This document shows, piece after piece, positions 1 through 47,900 of a stretch of DNA of 64,000 bases. Positions within the stretch are counted from its first letter, which is position 1. Each line of letters starts with the position of its first letter. The stretch is from Alviniconcha marisindica (taxonomy: Eukaryota; Mollusca; Gastropoda; Provannidae). The position numbers were made by a program, and so were the translations under genes. The stretch spans positions 1,765,001 to 1,829,000 of the forward strand of contig JABMCL010001766.1 in NCBI GenBank assembly GCA_018857735.1, written 5' to 3'. The notes under the pieces are model-generated. The model did no database searches and was not told the origin of the DNA. It saw only the letters and a list, made by a program, of their open reading frames with translations.

Positions 1-31
1 TTTTATTTTGATGAATTGTTTTATTTTTCAG

Positions 32-33668
<33,637 letters not shown>

Positions 33669-35012
33669 CAGTTGCACAACATGTGCTTCTGATAAGCATG
33701 TGCCTTGGATTCTGGTTGACAATACTGTGCCAAAGTTTCTGCAGTGTAAATTCTGACTCCTATTTCAGTCATACTGTCTGTGATATGAAAGGCTGTGAAC
33801 GCTGTACTTAAAGCTGAAAGAAATAATGCATTTATTCAGTGTGCCGTGTGATTTTATGGCAGAGTAGTCTAGCTGTTTGGGGTAGATTGATTTCTGAATA
33901 ATGTTCATCATTTTTTAAAGGAACCTGTTCTCAGCTGATACCACTTCTGTTTAAGGGTGTGCGCTTAAGACATGTAACTCTACTGTCGCTAGATATTCTT
34001 CCATCATGCTTGATTGCAACTGACATAGGAATATTCTGCATGCTCTGATACTAGCAAATATCCATCTGTTGATATCAAAGGCAGCATGTTGTAACAGATA
34101 ATGATGAATATTATTATCCGATTCTGTTTTAATCCATGAAATCTCTAGCTGATTTTGTTCATTGCTCATGCATACGACTATGAGGTTCCATGTGTATCTG
34201 CTATTGCATTAAGTTTACCAGTCTCCAATGTAGGCTGTGCAACTATCTATTACTTGACTGTGACATTGCACATAAATTATAATACATCAAAAATGGAGCC
34301 AGTGCATTACTCACAGTCCAGAAAGGGAGTGTTTTAGCTTAACTACATCACTGCTAGAAACAACATACTGTTTTGATGTGAAAGTTTACTGCAACGCTTT
34401 CACAGTGATGCTAGTAATCTCTCAAGTATTTTTACGTTCAACTTAAAGGCCCGGCAGGTTGACATGCACAGACTAACCAAGCTAACCAAGTACAAACTAC
34501 ACTTGCCAGTTAAAGTTTTCCCGTGGGAGATTGTGGCTGCATGCACCAGAGAAGAAAAATCAATCTGAAACAAAGTGGACTGCCAGCGTTCTGAAACAAG
34601 ATCAAAACACACAAAAGATTTAAAGCTGTCATTGCTTGAAGAATGTGTTTTGACTGAAAATTTGTACACTTTTTAATTTAAAAATAAATAAATTATTTTC
34701 TGGTTAAAATAAGCATATGTTTTAAGCTTTTGTGTGTTTTGATCTTGTTGGGTCTTTGAAATATTTCACTGTAATTGTAACAACATTTTGAACAAAATCT
34801 TGGTGATTTGTTTATTTACAATTTATTTACTTTAATTCACCAGTTCTTTACTTTACCTGTAGTTTCAAATGTAATTGGGTAAACTGCACACAACCTTGCC
34901 AAAAAGGCTGGGATGGTTTTGATGTACATGTGCAAGTCACATAATGTGCTTCAATGTAGATCTCAAAAACAGAGAAAAAAATATTTTTAGTACATCGGAA
35001 TTGGCTTGTCTA

Positions 35013-35185
35013 TGTGTGTGTGTGTGTGTGTGTGTGCATGTGTGTGCGTGCAAGACAGAGAAAGTATTTTCAACACAAGTATGTGTTGGTGAATGTGAGA
35101 GAGAATGTGACAGAGTACCTATTTACAATGCAGTACAAAACAGAGAATGTGACAGAGTACCTATTTACAACACAGTACAAAACAG
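35013..35185. repeat. (GT)n then a 42-bp tandem pair
   Basis: A short GT run is followed 50 bp later by two copies of gagaatgtgacagagtacct with atttacaa and cagtacaaaaca. Confidence 0.85.
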
Positions 35186-36719
35186 CACATTACATCCAAC
35201 ATAATCACAGTATGCATCTATGTCTTGACCTTCAGTAAGTCGCCTTTTGTTTTTTCTTATAATTCAGTCATGAGAAAAACAAAACAGAAACACACAATAG
35301 AAAAAAGCAATGAGCATAAAAACGGTACGTCTTGCAGATAGCCCTCCATTCCCATTCAGATCCTTAATTTCAGATTCAGATTCTTTATTCACCAAATTTA
35401 AAAACAAAATGTCTTTTTATACACCTCCATGCATGCATATATTCATTCCATTAATTCTTGCATCACATTCAGAAAGAAAGAAAAAAGGCAAATGATGTAA
35501 CACTTAGACATACTGAGCAAAGTGATCAAACATATTCATTTTTGTGGTGTGACTTGTCATTGAAATGAGGTATTCTTTGAGGATGTCATGACAAAATGGA
35601 TATTCCTTGGAGACAAAAGTGTGTATTTCCCATAATCACTTTTACCCAAAAGCATGACTTGTCAGAATTTTGAAAGCTCAGAACCAGTAGACATTTACAT
35701 TTCATGAATTGAGTAACTGGCTTAAAATACTGCAGCTGGGTTTCAAACCCTCTATTTACAAAGGGTTGTGTTAATGCTCTCTTGTGAATCAGAATATGTA
35801 ATGCAACACAATGTGTTGCAACACAATTCTAAAAATATGATGGGTACTCAAATGAGTCAAAACAGAAAAGAACGATACAACTTTATTGCCAAGTGTCAAT
35901 ACAATTGCACGAGGTTTTGTGGTGCCAAATACACTCATCACACATTCATGTCAATCATGAAATATTAAATTACAACAACAGCGAACATCAGGGTAAAATG
36001 TCATAAAACATCCAACTGCTGTGCAGATCACATCAAAACTGCCTCTTCACCAGGAACAGTAACTTTGTTGCTTCTTAGAAGTGAAGTACTCAACTTGTCC
36101 ACCCATGCACTTCCATAGATTATGCAGCCTCTATACAAATACATTATGCAAATTAGATCTGAACTTGGATAGAGGCATCCATGTGAAAACAAGACTGATA
36201 CACAAATTAAATTATTTAGTAGCTGGTCATGTTACAGACTTAGAAGTTTAATGCCAGAAGCAATACTTCTCAAACTCCTTATACAGTACAGGCATATCAT
36301 ACTAATCATGCACTTACACCCCCCCCCCCCCCCACACACACACACCCGTTTGGCTTAAAAATTAAAAAAATCTATTAAAAAAAAGAAGTATAGTCAAAAC
36401 AATGTAAATGTTAACAAATGCCATTGGCATGTATAATTTGCATCTTCTCAACGGCTGTTAATTTTCGCAATGAGTATTAATTTATAGGCACACCACGTTT
36501 ATCAGACTACTGGGTTATTCACCGAGATGGTCTTGAATGACTCGGGTATACACACTCTACAGTGAAAGTCAATTTCCAAAAAAGAAGTGATCTTCCCCAA
36601 CTCAACAAATATTAATTCAGTGATGCCCAGTTAACATCGAAGGTTATTATCATGAGGAAATAGAGTTGATCGAATCACAAGTAAAACTGATTCAATGTTC
36701 ATATCACATGTCACTGAAA

Positions 36720-36848
36720 CTGGGGAAAAGAGATGTGCGATGTTGAACAGTGTCGGCGGCAGAAGCAGAGGTAGGCGGTGTCGAAGCAGACGACGCAAAT
36801 CGGGAAGTAACGTTTTCTCTCACGAGATTTGTCTTATGATCGACCATC
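36720..36848 (+). promoter_or_regulatory. Candidate GGA 5' UTR/promoter region
   Basis: A local rise in CpG (gtgtcggcggcagaag, cgaagcagacgacgcaaatc) directly precedes the start codon. The ATG sits in atcatggcgg, similar to the YY1-like element around many housekeeping starts. No TATA box is seen. The transcription start is not determined. Confidence 0.4.
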
Positions 36849-36885
36849 ATGGCGGAGGAGAACGTCACTCTAGAGCTTCTTCTCA
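36849..36885 (+). CDS. GGA1: GGA exon 1 (start)
   Basis: ATG in atcATGGCGG; donor CTCA|gtaagt, leaving one base of Asn. It encodes MAEENVTLELLL, which reads into NKAT, the counterpart of vertebrate LEARINRAT. The start was chosen because it is the first ATG after CpG-rich leader sequence and phase-matches exon 2. Confidence 0.88.
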
Positions 36886-39506
36886 GTAAGTTTTTTGCGG
36901 TTTCTTCAGTTGTTCGGTGTAACTTCGCGCAATTCAGTCAAAACTATTGTTGTTCTACTCATTGGTATGAAAGCTGATAGGGTGTTCCAATGCAAATATA
37001 TCCCCGAACACAGGTATACAAGGACCGGTTGTTCAAAATTGCACGTCTGCAACTTGGATTTGGAAGGAAAACATTTTACTTTAGGCTAGGCAGTTAGTGA
37101 GTTACCGATGAGACTGTTTTGTGCTTTGTTTTCTAATTGTACCAGTTATGAAATGGAAGGACCATTCTCTCACTTGCCGTAAAATTCGTGTTGCGGATTA
37201 ACCCTGTCATTTGCGTTCATTTATCTGAAATAGTGAAAACAAACGAAGAAGAACATCAGTAATTGAATAAGTGAGGAAGTCAAGGAAAACTTTGATCTTT
37301 TTGGGAGGATTTAGAAATTATTTTCAGTAAACAAACGGGTTAAAATGTGAATGAATATTGCAGAAATTAATTATGATATTTTCTTTGTTACAGTGTATTA
37401 TTTCGTTGATGAGGCATGACGACAATCTGTCGATTTTTTAAATCTTCTATTTAGCTAATCAGATTCACTTCTAGAGCTACATCCTGATCATGATGATTCA
37501 GCAGAGCTACGTCCTGATCATCCCATGCTGTCACAGTGTCATTTATTCAAGTTACTGACATTTGTGTGTGTCAGAGGACTAATTCCCACTGAAACAACAT
37601 CCACTGTCGGCACTGAGAAAGTAAAATGACGCCCATTTGACTTTGGAGCAAGTTTTGTAATGTGATGCTGATACTGTGATAGTACTGATAATGATATGTG
37701 ATAGTAACACCAACAACAGCGAATCCCAATTTAGCAACACACCCAAAGCTCCCTCTTTGTGTGTGTGTGACTTAAGTACTCATTAGTAAATTAGGTGTTT
37801 GAAACTAAAGCAGAAATATAAACTAGTAAATCTGCTTTAGTTTCAAACACCTGTCACAGCCACACAACATTGCATTTGCAGTCATTGGTACACAAGACCA
37901 CTGAAATGGAAACTGCAAAACACTGCATGATATTAATTTTATGATATATGATTTATAGTGTTTATGGTGCCTTAGTTTTGGGCAGTGATAAGCCAGCTGG
38001 CTTGGCATACTATTAATATTATTAATTATGATATTAGTAAGTATTAGAAGTGCAGGATATAAGCAATGTTACTTATTGACTTAGCTAGAAACCTGAAAGC
38101 ATGATCGCATGGCCATGGGGCTATATAATACAATTATTTTAAAATGTATAATTCACTACAAGTACAACACAGAAAGCAACTGCTTTGATGGGCAACCAAA
38201 TAAGATTTAAATTGTCACTGTATAATACTATAAGTGAAGACACAAGGCAGCCTCAGAAAGTTAGAAATGTGTAAGTATTTGCATCTGCAGCCTTCATTTG
38301 GTAGTTCTCTCAGTCTCAACTTAACTAGTTTAACTTTAAATCTTTTTTCCTTCTCTTTTTTCTTCTTCTCCAGATTCAAAACAAAAAAGAAAAATATTTA
38401 AACTAGTTAAGTTGAGTAATACTGGCACATTTTTGACATTTTCAGGCCACCATGTGTCTTCACCATAGTCTGTCCCCTGTAATCAATTTAATGTCTATGT
38501 TTGCAGATAAAGCAACTAGCCCAGCGCTGCATGATGATGACTGGGATGCCATTGCAGCATTTTGTGACCAGGTGAACAAGGAATTGGAAGGGCCACAGTT
38601 TGCTGTTCGACTGCTGGCACATAAAATGCAATCTCCAACAGAGCGTGAGGCATTGTGTGCTCTAAGTGTGAGTATTCCTAGATTGTTAGCTGTCTAGTAG
38701 GGTTGGTTTGTGTTTTGTGTCAGAGGTGGACAACAGGAAAAAGTGACAGCTAAATAAACTGACCAGACTGGATAGCACCAACGAAAAGTTACAACTTTGT
38801 TATAAAGTAATATTAACTCATTAACATTGCAGTGTTTAGTTCACCAGTGATAAGTTACAGAAATTAAAAGTAATGACATTGACAACAACAGAATAAGAAG
38901 AAAGTCTTCTGATGTGCCTTACCAGTAAACAGGGCCCTTTGTGTTTTCGCAGATCTAGGTTTGGAAAAAAAAAGAACATTAGGAACAATCAAAATCGGAA
39001 ACAGAGTTGACTGCTTAACTGCTAGCATGCTGAAAAAAGATCAAAACACGCAAAGGATTAAAAGAATGCACATTTTCATGAAGCAGTACAAATGTGCACA
39101 TTTTCTGGGTAAACCCCTTCTTCAGGCAACAAAAACAGTCAATCCACAAACAAACAGATCACTTTGCTTTCAGTGGATTAACCTTTGGTTTTGGCCCAGA
39201 AGAACACAGGTACAGTGGCCAGTGCTCTTGCTCATGTTCTGCTGGGCCAGAATTATTAACTGACATTTAGAAGTTGCAATGAGTGAATGACTAATTTAAG
39301 TTATAGAACCATTCAAACAGTTGCATATTTTGAGCAACTGGAGTGTTCATAATGGTACTAGTACTAGTACTACAGTACCAGGATAAACTGAAGAGAACTA
39401 GAAGTCCATGCCCATGATTAATGTTACTTTTCACATGTTTAGTTCTAAATGCTAGTTTGACTTTGACTAGTTTGATTGAAAATAAAATACCACATTACTC
39501 AGATGA

Positions 39507-39560
<54 letters not shown>

Positions 39561-40616
39561 GCATGTGTGTGTTATGTTTTTAGACACTGGAAGCTTGTGT
39601 AAAGAATTGTGGAAGGACATTTCACCAGGAAATTGGAAAATTCAGGTTCCTCAATGAACTCATCAAAGTGGTCTCACCAAAGGTAATTTCTTTATTTGGT
39701 CTTTCTCAGACTTGGTAAATTGATTGGGTTATGCTGTGCTTGCTTGTTAGTCATGGAATATTAATTTTGTTGCTTTCGTGAAGGAATATAAATATATTCC
39801 ACTGTGTATGGGAGAGAGAACAATATAAAACACCATTACTGCATTTACCTCTCTTGGTTCTGTTATGATGCCACTGTAAATAAGATATCCTTCTTGGAAG
39901 TTGGAACTATTCCAAACAAATGTCTGATTGTATTCAGATTTCAAATACACATTTTACTAATTTTAGTTTTTACCTTGATAACCCGTTTCACAAAAAAGTC
40001 TCATTTTATGGCACAGTGGAACTGGAAGCAGCTCTGCTGATGATTAATGATAATGCTGATACAAGTTACAATAGTGGTGACCCTGATAGTATAGTTGCTT
40101 CTTTACACTGAGTACTAGTATCTGCTGCTTTTCAGACAACCAGTTTGTATTGATTTCATTTTCTATTTATTTGTTACTTTGTTTGCAGTACTTGGGTGGG
40201 AAGACAACAGAGCGGGTGAAGAAGAGATGCATTGAGCTGCTGTATAGCTGGTACAAGGGCTTGCCACATGAGGTCAAAATTGGAGAGGCCTACAAGATGC
40301 TGAAGCAGCAGAACATCATCAAGGAGGATCCAACCTATATGGATAAGGTACCTTTCCAGCAACTTCTTGTGCCTGCCGACAAGTTAATTGACGTGTTAGT
40401 GTGTGTGTGTGTGTGCCTCTCTCTCTCTCTCTCTCCTTTTTCATCCATATTCATCCATAAATATAACCTCTGTGTTTGGCTGGGCATTTAGAAACTCTTT
40501 TTTTTCTTTCTCTGTCTCTCCCATTTCTCATTCTCTCTTCACCCAGATATGCTGGATGTGGTTGACATTAAAAACCAGTTTCTCTCACTTTCTCTGCCGC
40601 TCTCTTTCTCTCTTTC

Positions 40617-40673
<57 letters not shown>

Positions 40674-41935
40674 ACCTCTTTCTCTCTGTTCTCAGTATCT
40701 GTGTCTCTCAGTTAGAAAGATTAGGTGAGCTATGTGTAAATAATTTGTCATGTGCCAAAGAATTGGATCAGATGCAGGTCTGATAGACCTACAGTCTGCA
40801 TTTAGCACAGTGTCAACTCCCAACTTTTTTTCTCTCTCAGCGTTTGTCAGATGTTGATAAAGAATTGTGATGTTTGCTTTGTTGCTTGTTTTTACTGTTT
40901 GTGGTAACTATTATTACTATTAACACATAATGCAATAGCATTGACTGCATATTTAGGCACTATAACTATAAGCAAACTTATCCTTCAGTAGATGTAAGTT
41001 CTGTTGTTTTTGTTTTTGTTTCTTCAATTAAAGGTTTTGTGCCTGTGCCCAGGAAATGTGTCCTAGGAACTGGATGGTCTTTTAGGAGAGATACGATATC
41101 TGGTTTAGAGCTAGCTAGATGCAGATTTTACATACTTGTGATTTGTTGACTCATGTATTACTGAGAGAGTAGTTTTTGGTTTGTTTTCAGACATTTGATC
41201 CCTTTCCACCACCGAAGCCAAGGAGAGCTGATTTTGAAGATGAAGAGAAAGCCAAGGTAACTAATGGCAGAGTGACCTGATGATCTAAAGTCTACATTGA
41301 AGTTTGCATCCTTGTCTTTTTTATTTTGGTTTTGGTATGAAAGTATGATTTAGGAACATTTTGTCACAAGTGGAAATTTAATGTGATCTCTTCATAATGC
41401 GACTGAGTTTGGGGTAAACTTGAAGTCTGGAAGAGAAGCTGTATTTTGTTCTACTTCTGGTTCTAGTGCATTAATTACAGTGGACAGATTAGTTTGTCTT
41501 TTCTTTGTTGTTTCTTAAGTCTGTGCAGCTAGGCTTTAAGAAATGTCCTTTGTTTAATGCTGAGTATAAATATCAGCCATTGATGAATACAGCTTTGACT
41601 CTTTTTTGATGCTGACCCCACATGGCCTCTGCTGAAGGCTGTTACAGATGATGGGGATATAGCCAGTGTTACAGTACCATAGAATTCCAATGCATATAGT
41701 TGGGTAGGGTAGGGTAGCACCAAAATTGCTGTGTCTGCAAGTGCTGGAAGTCTGTGAAGTGTGTGTGAATGATAATAATAATAATAACGACCATTTCTGT
41801 AGTGCCATATCTCACTGTCCCACTGACAAGGGAGAGTACATCGCGTTTTGCAAGATCAACACAAATAAATGGGTTGAAACCTCAATTTTTTAAAACTATT
41901 ATATAGTTAGAATATTGTATTTCTTGCACGCCACA

Positions 41936-41973
<38 letters not shown>

Positions 41974-44900
41974 CATACTGAAGGAATGCAACAAGGAGTG
42001 AGGGGAAATTGGGGAGGCAAGTGAGAAATCACTTGCTGTGATATTGTTTGTAGAGGTGAGTTGAATGTGGTGAGGTGAATGGAAGAAATCCCGTCAGTGT
42101 GCTGACAAGTGGTGGCATTGCGTTAAGCCTTGTTTTCCATTGTGCAGCAACTGTCTCGCTTACTCAAGAGCAAGAATGCAGATGATCTTCAGGCTGCAAA
42201 CAGACTGATCAAAAACATGGTCAAAGAGGTGAGTTGCTGGAGATGATCATTATATCGTGTATATATATCATTTGTTTAATCCAGTCTAACATTAGGTACT
42301 CCAGAGCGCCTGTATCAGTGGTCCGCCATGCTGTTTTGACCGATTTTTACTGACTTTTGAATGTTTGATTTATTTTCTGTTTGAGATCCGATCTGAATAA
42401 AAACTGCATAAATGGAAAATTTGAAGTCTTATCTTTGTGTTTATTGCATGAATGTTACCTCGTATTGTGAAAAAGAGCGTTTAATCTCAACCTGAAGTGC
42501 CTTGGGGTAGCCGCCGTCTCGTTATGGATCACTGATCGTGTAGTGCGAAGATCGTTCATTCACTACTTTTTAAGCTCGCAGGGTTCGTTCTACGAGCTTT
42601 CTGGCGACAAACAAACTCGACCAATCAAAAGGTCTGTCTCTTAGCCTCATTTCCATATCCAATATGGCTGTCTTCGCTTGACGAAAGCGGCAAAAAAACT
42701 TGATGAAAAACTTCTGTAGAGTCTCTTGACTATTTCCGAGCAACAGACCCCTTTCAAAAATATATCACTGGAAAGAGCAGCATTTCATCTCTTAAAAGAC
42801 AGTGGAATTGAAGCTTAAAGCAACTACATAGCCAAACACTCTGCCTGAGAGAGACGTAAACAGAGCTAGTTGTCTGCTGAACCACGCGGCCAGTCATGGC
42901 CACCGAAGCAGGCTCACTCCCGAGTCAGAAAGCGAATGATCAAGCCGATTCTCCGCTTCCAGAACCTCCTCAGTTCTGTTTGAATGATCTTGTTGGTGAG
43001 TAAAATGATTTTTCTTTTCATAAGATGTCGATTTAACAGCATACAATTCCAAGTTAAGTGATTAAATCTGCGTTGAAATGGTATCGGAGCTGGTTAAGTA
43101 TGCATTGTCCAACTCTGTGAACCCTGGGGTGGATGCACAGTCAAAGTTATTTTGGCACATCACTTCTCAGCAAAATGTTTGTTACAGACTGTGTGGAGGA
43201 GGCCTTCTGCACATAAACTGTGGAGGTTTTGACAAGCTTATTTATTTCTGAGGCCCCAAAAGCAAGAAAAACTGGTTATGTGACTTCAGTTTATCAACAC
43301 TTGTTATGATCTAAAAATAGCCTCATTTGCGGCTGTTTATTTGTTAGTATTTCCCTTTTTATTTTATTCTTCTGTGGTTGTGGCAATGCCTTGGAAATAA
43401 ATATTGGAACTAATAATGGAATATGTGTGGGTACATAGTGTCAGTGAGAAAAATTAAGCTTGTTATGTTTGAAACTTGGTCCAAGACATAATACTAGTAA
43501 ATACACAACAGTAGGTCACTGAGAGTGAGACAGTGCATATTTCCTTATTCAGTTACTGCAGCTTCAGCTGAGAATTGTAAATGAAAATTGGTGGAATATT
43601 TATAGCTTGTAAGATCATTGTAATTTTTTCCAGCTGATGAAACCTATGTGGCCCTGAAGAAGACCTTTCTGCCCAAAGGCAAAGGAAGGCCCCCTGATCC
43701 ACCGACAGTGCTCCTGACAAACCGTCTTCTTCTGCAGTTTGAAGTTCTCAAAAATGAAGGCGGAAGAACACAAAGATGTGAGTAAAAGATGATGTTTAGA
43801 TTGCTTTGTAAACATATTGCAGTGTTCTCACCTTTTTGCCTTACCATTAAATGACCAATCATAAAATGCTGCAGACCACTTTCTATACTGCAGTAATTAT
43901 AAATACAGTTGATCTTAAAGTGGTTCAGCTTTATGCATTTTAGTTTTGTCAGGTTAGTTCCATATCAGCATATTACTACTAACCTTGGGTTATTTACACA
44001 TAATTATATATATACACATACATACACACACTCAGCATCAACCCGCTATATGTTTTCCCCTTCTGTTTCAGGTTGCAGTGTGGTTTGAAAGACTATTTCC
44101 TTCTGTGAGCTACCCATCTTGTCTGGGTGGAGTTCTGGGCAGTATTCTGAAGAAGATCAAGAACCTATTTGCAGAGCATGCAGATCTCAAGTCTTTTCTG
44201 CAAAACCATGTTGACCTTGACTTTGTGTCTCCATCACTTATGAAGTTTGGACTCAAGAGGGGACATCTATTAGAAGAGGAGACTGACAGAGCAGTTACCA
44301 TGACCACCACTCAACCTACCCATCCTGTGACTCATGAAGAGATTGTGGACTTAGAGAATTTTCATGTCAGGGAAAAGCTGACGAAGAAGTTTACAACCCA
44401 GTGGATTAGGACAATGGCAGTACAGAAGATGATCAAGTTCTTGTATCCAACATAAAACAAATGATGACATGCTACCGCTCTTTGGTGAGAAAAAAAGGAG
44501 GTGTTCTGGTCAGAAGTTAGCCGTCTTCCTTGCCACACCATTTACTGTGCACACAAAGGCAGACAGGCACAGTTGCCCAAAACCTGCTCCCCCACTACTT
44601 AGCGGAACTGAGAAGTTGCTTTCACAGACTAGAAAACCAAAGGCTTCAGGAGAGAGTTGGCAACTTGGAAACTGACACTGGAATTTTGCACAGCACAATT
44701 CAAGACCTGAGTGCAGACAAAATGAGCCTCACAGCTAGAGTGGAAGAAAATGGCAGTTTCAAGAAAGCAATTCGTCACTTGCAGGCAGTTGTGAAGACCC
44801 AAAAGCAAACAATCAGAGAACTGCAACCCAACAATCTGCGACAGATGAAATCGAGAATAAAAGATTTGAGAACTGAAATACATGCATACAGGACTGTTCG

Positions 44901-47900
44901 GAGGGAACTGACCATTGTGAAAGAAAAGCTCTCAGAAGAAAAGACACAAGCAAATCGAGCCAGAGAAAGTTTTCTCAGAGACTGCAGAAAACAGAAACAA
45001 AAGTTGAAAAGGTAGAGAATGCACGCCTGAAGAATGAAAAGCACTGCGTGAAGAGCTGATTGTTGCCAGTGGACACCTGACAGAGACAAGAGTGAAGCAT
45101 GAAAGCAACAGATTCACAGACGAGATTAGAAAGACAGTACTCCAGCTTCAAGCAGAGGCCAATGTTCCTGCCAGTAAATGTGCTTCTGTGATCAGGATAG
45201 TTTCAGGAACTCTGTATGGTCAGCACTTTGCTGACAAAGAACTACCTTGTACACAAACATCAATTAACATCTCTGATGAAGGTCAAGTCCTGGGCAAGAT
45301 CCAAGCTACAGAAAAAATCCTGGCAAGCAAAAATAGCACACTTCACACAGATGGGACATCAAGGGACCACAGGAAAATAGTCAGCCAACAGATCACCCTG
45401 GACAGTGGTGAGACGTTGAGTTTTGGTTTCATGAATGTGGCCACTGAAGATGCTGCAACCTTGTTGGAAGTTACTGTTCGTCAGCTGGAAGAGATGACCG
45501 ATCTCTACTGCAAGTATAAGGAAGAAGACATGGAGACAACATTTCAGCAGATACTGAGCAGGCTGACCAGCTTCATGTCTGACAGGGCTGCTGTCATGAA
45601 AAAATTCAACACAGAGTTCCTTTCCTTCATCAGGACACGGCTTGGACAAGAGACAGTGGTACATTTTCTTTACTGCAATGCCCACTTTTTGTTGGGTTTA
45701 AGCAGGGCATGTGAGCTGTCACTGAAGCATGCAGAGGAAAAACTGGTGCAGGAATCACAGCCACAAGAAAAGCTAGGTCGAGACAAGTCCACCAGATTTG
45801 TTATGTTCAAATCCACGGAGGCTGCCACATGTCGTGTCATCAGGATAGCTGCTGACCTCACAGGACCTCGCGGTGATGAAAAAAATGGATGTCGGATGGA
45901 CTGGTTAGCCTTCTGTGAAGAAAAAGACCAGAAGAGCAGGATGACGAGCTACAGGTCTAACAGATTCAACTCTTTTTTTTGAAGGAGCAGCAGCCATCAT
46001 CCATCACCAAACTGATCTGCGCAGCTTTTTCCCATCACTTGGACACTCCAACCTTAAGATTGAGAGTTTGGCTGCAGACCTTGATGATCAACGCCTCATG
46101 ATATGTATGTGTGCTGTCCCCCTTATCTTCATCAGAATTACTGGCCCATACTGGGGGCTATTGCAGAGCCATTTGAAGTACAACAAGTTCTACAAATATG
46201 TCCAGCGTCTGAGTTTTTACATGGACTAGTGGGAAGAAGATGCTGCTGAACTACTTGATCTGAACTTGAGAGGTGTGTTCAGTGGTGAATTTGAATTGGA
46301 GGGTGAGACAGCAACCTTGAAAGAGAGCGTGTATTCCTTTGCTATCCAGCATACTGATGAGGTCACAAGTGCATTGCAGCAGCTGATCCCCGAGATGTTC
46401 CGTGTTCTTCTCAGACAACTTGGGGACTTCCACGAAGGCGGTGATTATGGTAGGCCACCAGTAACATTCCCAGAAGGACTTGATCACTGTTCGCTAACCA
46501 ATCTTCTTGGTGAAAACATCTTCGGTGACTTTGACTTTGACATGGGTTATCGTCGACATGCCTCCACCCACCATCAGTCATCTACTAACATGCTAAGCCA
46601 CAATAAAACCTCAAAATGGCTGAACAAAAAGAACTGTGAGGAAACATCCAAGTTGATGAAGTTTGCACGTAAAGAAGGCAAGTCCCTGAGGCAGCAACAT
46701 CGCCAACAAGAGAAGCTTGTGATGCTTCGGATCAGGGAGAAACTGATTCAAAATGAACAAAAGAGAATAGAGAGAGATGCAAAGCAAGCTGCAGCCAAAG
46801 CTGACCTGATCAGGAGACTAGCTGTACATGGTGGGCCTTGCTTCACATCAGATGACATTGATGCTTTAGTTTCGCGTCTGCGAAGGGAGGAGTCAGTTCT
46901 GGTCAATGCCCCCAAGGACCAGATAAGATACCAGAAGAGCATACTGAATAGGATAGGTGACCTCCGACTCTCTGGCAGCCTTGAAGAGCTAACACAGATT
47001 CTGAAAGATCATCTCCAAGATGAGAACAGTGATGAACAAGCACCAGAAGAAGCTTTCCTGGAAAGTGAACCATTTGCGTTTCAGCACCAAGGACAGTGGG
47101 TAGCTGTGTTCTCCGACGATCAGTTCTACATTGGGCAAGTTGTTCATGATGAACAAGGACATGGCCATGGTCAACTACTTGGAGAGAACAACCGGGAGAA
47201 GTGACTACTTCAAATGACCGAGAGTGGAAGATCTGGCTGAAACATCCTCCTGCTATGTCTTTCGATGGGATCTGGACGTCAACCCTGTCAGCAGCAACTC
47301 AAGAGTGTGGCATGTGGCAGAGATCAGCAACATTGTGTCCGCATATGATGCACTGAAAGAGTGCGGTTAGGATCAATTTAAAACCACAAGTGACTTGATC
47401 ATCATCATTGACTGCCACCTAACTTTTGTCCTCAGACGGCCTGTAAGTGTAATGAAGCATTGTCAGCTGGCCATGCCTATAAAAGTGGACTTCAGTTTTT
47501 GTCTGTGATCAATTAGAAAGGTGTACCATCATCTGGAGCTTTTAATTCTGATTATTTTGGTATAAAAAAAACTGATAGGACAAGTATAACAGGATTTTAT
47601 TTTTTTACATTTTATTATTGACGGTCGGCAGAAATTGATGAATTTAGCAAGTTTAATGCAAAATTTCTGCAAAACTAATACAGATCAAGGTCTGCAAAAG
47701 ATTGTGCTTGATGTCTGTACTGTAGAGAATGAGATTCTTTAATATTGGACAGGTTATATGCAAAATAGCTTCCATATGGGACCTTAAACTTCAGCATTTC
47801 CCTAATTTGCAAACTGAACAAATTGCAGCAAAAAAATATATATATTAAAAAAATCATAACTTCGGAACTATTCAAATGATCCACATAAAGTTTATGTCAC

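Larger units (their letters stand above)
33669..36848. other. Inversin 3' UTR and intergenic region
   Basis: No gene seen between the two loci. A candidate polyadenylation signal aataaataaa lies at 34683-34692, about 1 kb past the stop. Interspersed repeat fragments are at 34555-34640 and, inverted, at 34720-34760. Retroelement-like tails are near 35375 and 35880. A poly-C tract is at about 36319. Confidence 0.5.
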
